Part shown: one piece after another, positions 63,643 through 64,000 of the stretch
Position numbering within the stretch: position 1 is the stretch's first letter
Layout of the letters: every line of letters starts with the position of its first letter
Assembly: GCF_019597925.1 (NCBI RefSeq)
Contig: NZ_CP080442.1
Coordinates: forward strand, 1,033,001-1,097,000
Length of the DNA stretch: 64,000 bases
Direction of reading: 5' to 3'
Source: [Clostridium] scindens
Lineage (GTDB): Bacteria > Bacillota > Clostridia > Lachnospirales > Lachnospiraceae
The notes under the pieces: model-generated
The model's database searches: none
What the model saw: the letters and a program-made list of their open reading frames with translations, nothing else
Told to the model about the DNA's origin: nothing
Position numbers and translations under genes: made by a program

Positions 63643-63680
63643 GATACCGCCCGTGTTCTCTTTTAGACATGGGCGGTATC
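63643..63680 (+). terminator. Hairpin after tyrS, probable terminator
   Basis: GATACCGCCCGTG (63643-63655) pairs with CATGGGCGGTATC (63668-63680), 13 pairs with one wobble. The T-run after it is short, so termination may be partial. The rest of the ~270-base gap is A-rich and holds a promoter and a repeated TGCCAGT(A/G)AAA (63761 and 63775). Confidence 0.65.
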
Positions 63681-63817
63681 CGTTTAGAAATGGATGAAAT
63701 AAAAAAGAAGAGAAAGACGCTAAAAAACAAAATAAAATACATAGTATGCGATATAAATACTGCCAGTAAAATATTGCCAGTGAAAAAAATAGAAACAGAT
63801 ACTAAGATAAGAAGCGT

Positions 63818-63846
63818 TTGCAAAATAGAAAAAGTGGATGCATAAT
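63818..63846 (+). promoter_or_regulatory. Promoter of the flavin reductase gene
   Basis: TTGCAA (63818-63823), 17 bases, CATAAT (63841-63846), about 40 bases before the ATG. Confidence 0.5.
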
Positions 63847-63887
63847 GAAGATAGAATAAAAAATCAGAATAACAGGAGGAGATCGCT

Positions 63888-64000
63888 ATGGCATTTCAGG
63901 AAATATCACTTGACAGTCTGGAATTCAACCCGTTTCATAAAATTTCAAAGGAATGGATGCTCGTGACTGCCGGAGATGAGAAAAAGAGTAATACAATGAC
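63888..64000 (+). CDS. Flavin reductase family protein, N-terminal part
   Basis: Only 37 codons are inside the window. They read MAFQEISLDSLEFNPF followed by KISKEWMLVTAGDE and NTMT, which matches the start of clostridial flavin reductase/flavoredoxin proteins (FMN-binding split barrel; the W-x-L-V-T-A-G-D segment precedes the flavin site). A strong AGGAGGAG site lies before ATG 63888. The reaction and partner cannot be judged from this fragment. Confidence 0.75.
   Translation, partial: MAFQEISLDSLEFNPFHKISKEWMLVTAGDEKKSNTM

Noticed and set aside
1..64000. CRISPR arrays, rRNA, tRNA genes and insertion sequences
   Set aside because: No regularly spaced repeats, transposase or integrase genes, or tRNA/rRNA sequence were recognised by eye; a computed scan would be needed to exclude a missed tRNA.

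Overview
The window looks like a chromosomal segment of a low-to-mid-GC Firmicute, most likely a gut Lachnospiraceae member (Clostridium scindens / Dorea-like). Supporting signs are strong AGGAGG ribosome sites, sigma-A promoters, a CIRCE operator at clpB, a Tyr T-box before tyrS, a yybP-ykoY riboswitch, a meso-DAP type MurE, and the Firmicute order priA-def-fmt-yugP-rsmB-rlmN-stp-prkC-rsgA-rpe-thiN. The species is inferred, not shown.

Region by region. 1-4980 is clearly AT-rich and holds the end of an unknown gene and a three-gene ABC-three-component (ABC-3C) conflict cassette: a DUF4297/Cap4-like nuclease effector, a middle component, and an SMC/Rad50-like ATPase with a zinc-hook half-motif. 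The island ends at a hairpin terminator. Within about 80 bp the sequence becomes GC-richer and enters the last third of an ABC-transporter ATPase, whose FtsX permease partner is intact. 7777-12707 carries a ferredoxin-nitroreductase, glycerate kinase with its CdaR regulator, an FMN reductase fired divergently from CdaR, and a LysR regulator. 12897-24685 is one long unidirectional cluster: a dipeptide ABC transporter, three related M29/NicX-type metalloproteins, an M20 dipeptidase, a nitrilase-family amidase and an Asp/Glu/hydantoin-type racemase. It is probably a scavenging route for unusual peptides or D-amino acids.

24678-33349 holds a CD3324-like regulator with a candidate leader peptide, a Vat-like acetyltransferase, clpB coupled to dinB, a YitT membrane protein, and an Hpt plus REC-HD-GYP-PAS-GGDEF signalling pair. 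33432-48873 is the housekeeping core from murE to lgt, many genes overlapping their neighbours. 48961-50664 holds a YtaF-like protein and a Ca2+/Na+ antiporter. 50854-58293 is a sialic-acid (nan) cluster with nanE, nanA, an SSS transporter, a YhcH protein, a sialate O-acetylesterase, a ROK kinase, an RpiR regulator and nagA, split by an internal terminator. 58288-59541 (minus) is an HD/HD-GYP gene cut by one in-frame TAG. The tail has a DUF5714 protein, a zinc ribbon and a YccF protein behind a manganese (yybP-ykoY) riboswitch, an SGNH hydrolase, T-box-controlled tyrS, and the first codons of a flavin reductase.

The best candidates for something new are the ABC-3C cassette with its cysteine-rich effector, the riboswitch-controlled YccF/zinc-ribbon pair, the triple-M29 peptide cluster, the mirrored CdaR divergent promoters, and the leader-peptide arrangement before the CD3324-like gene.
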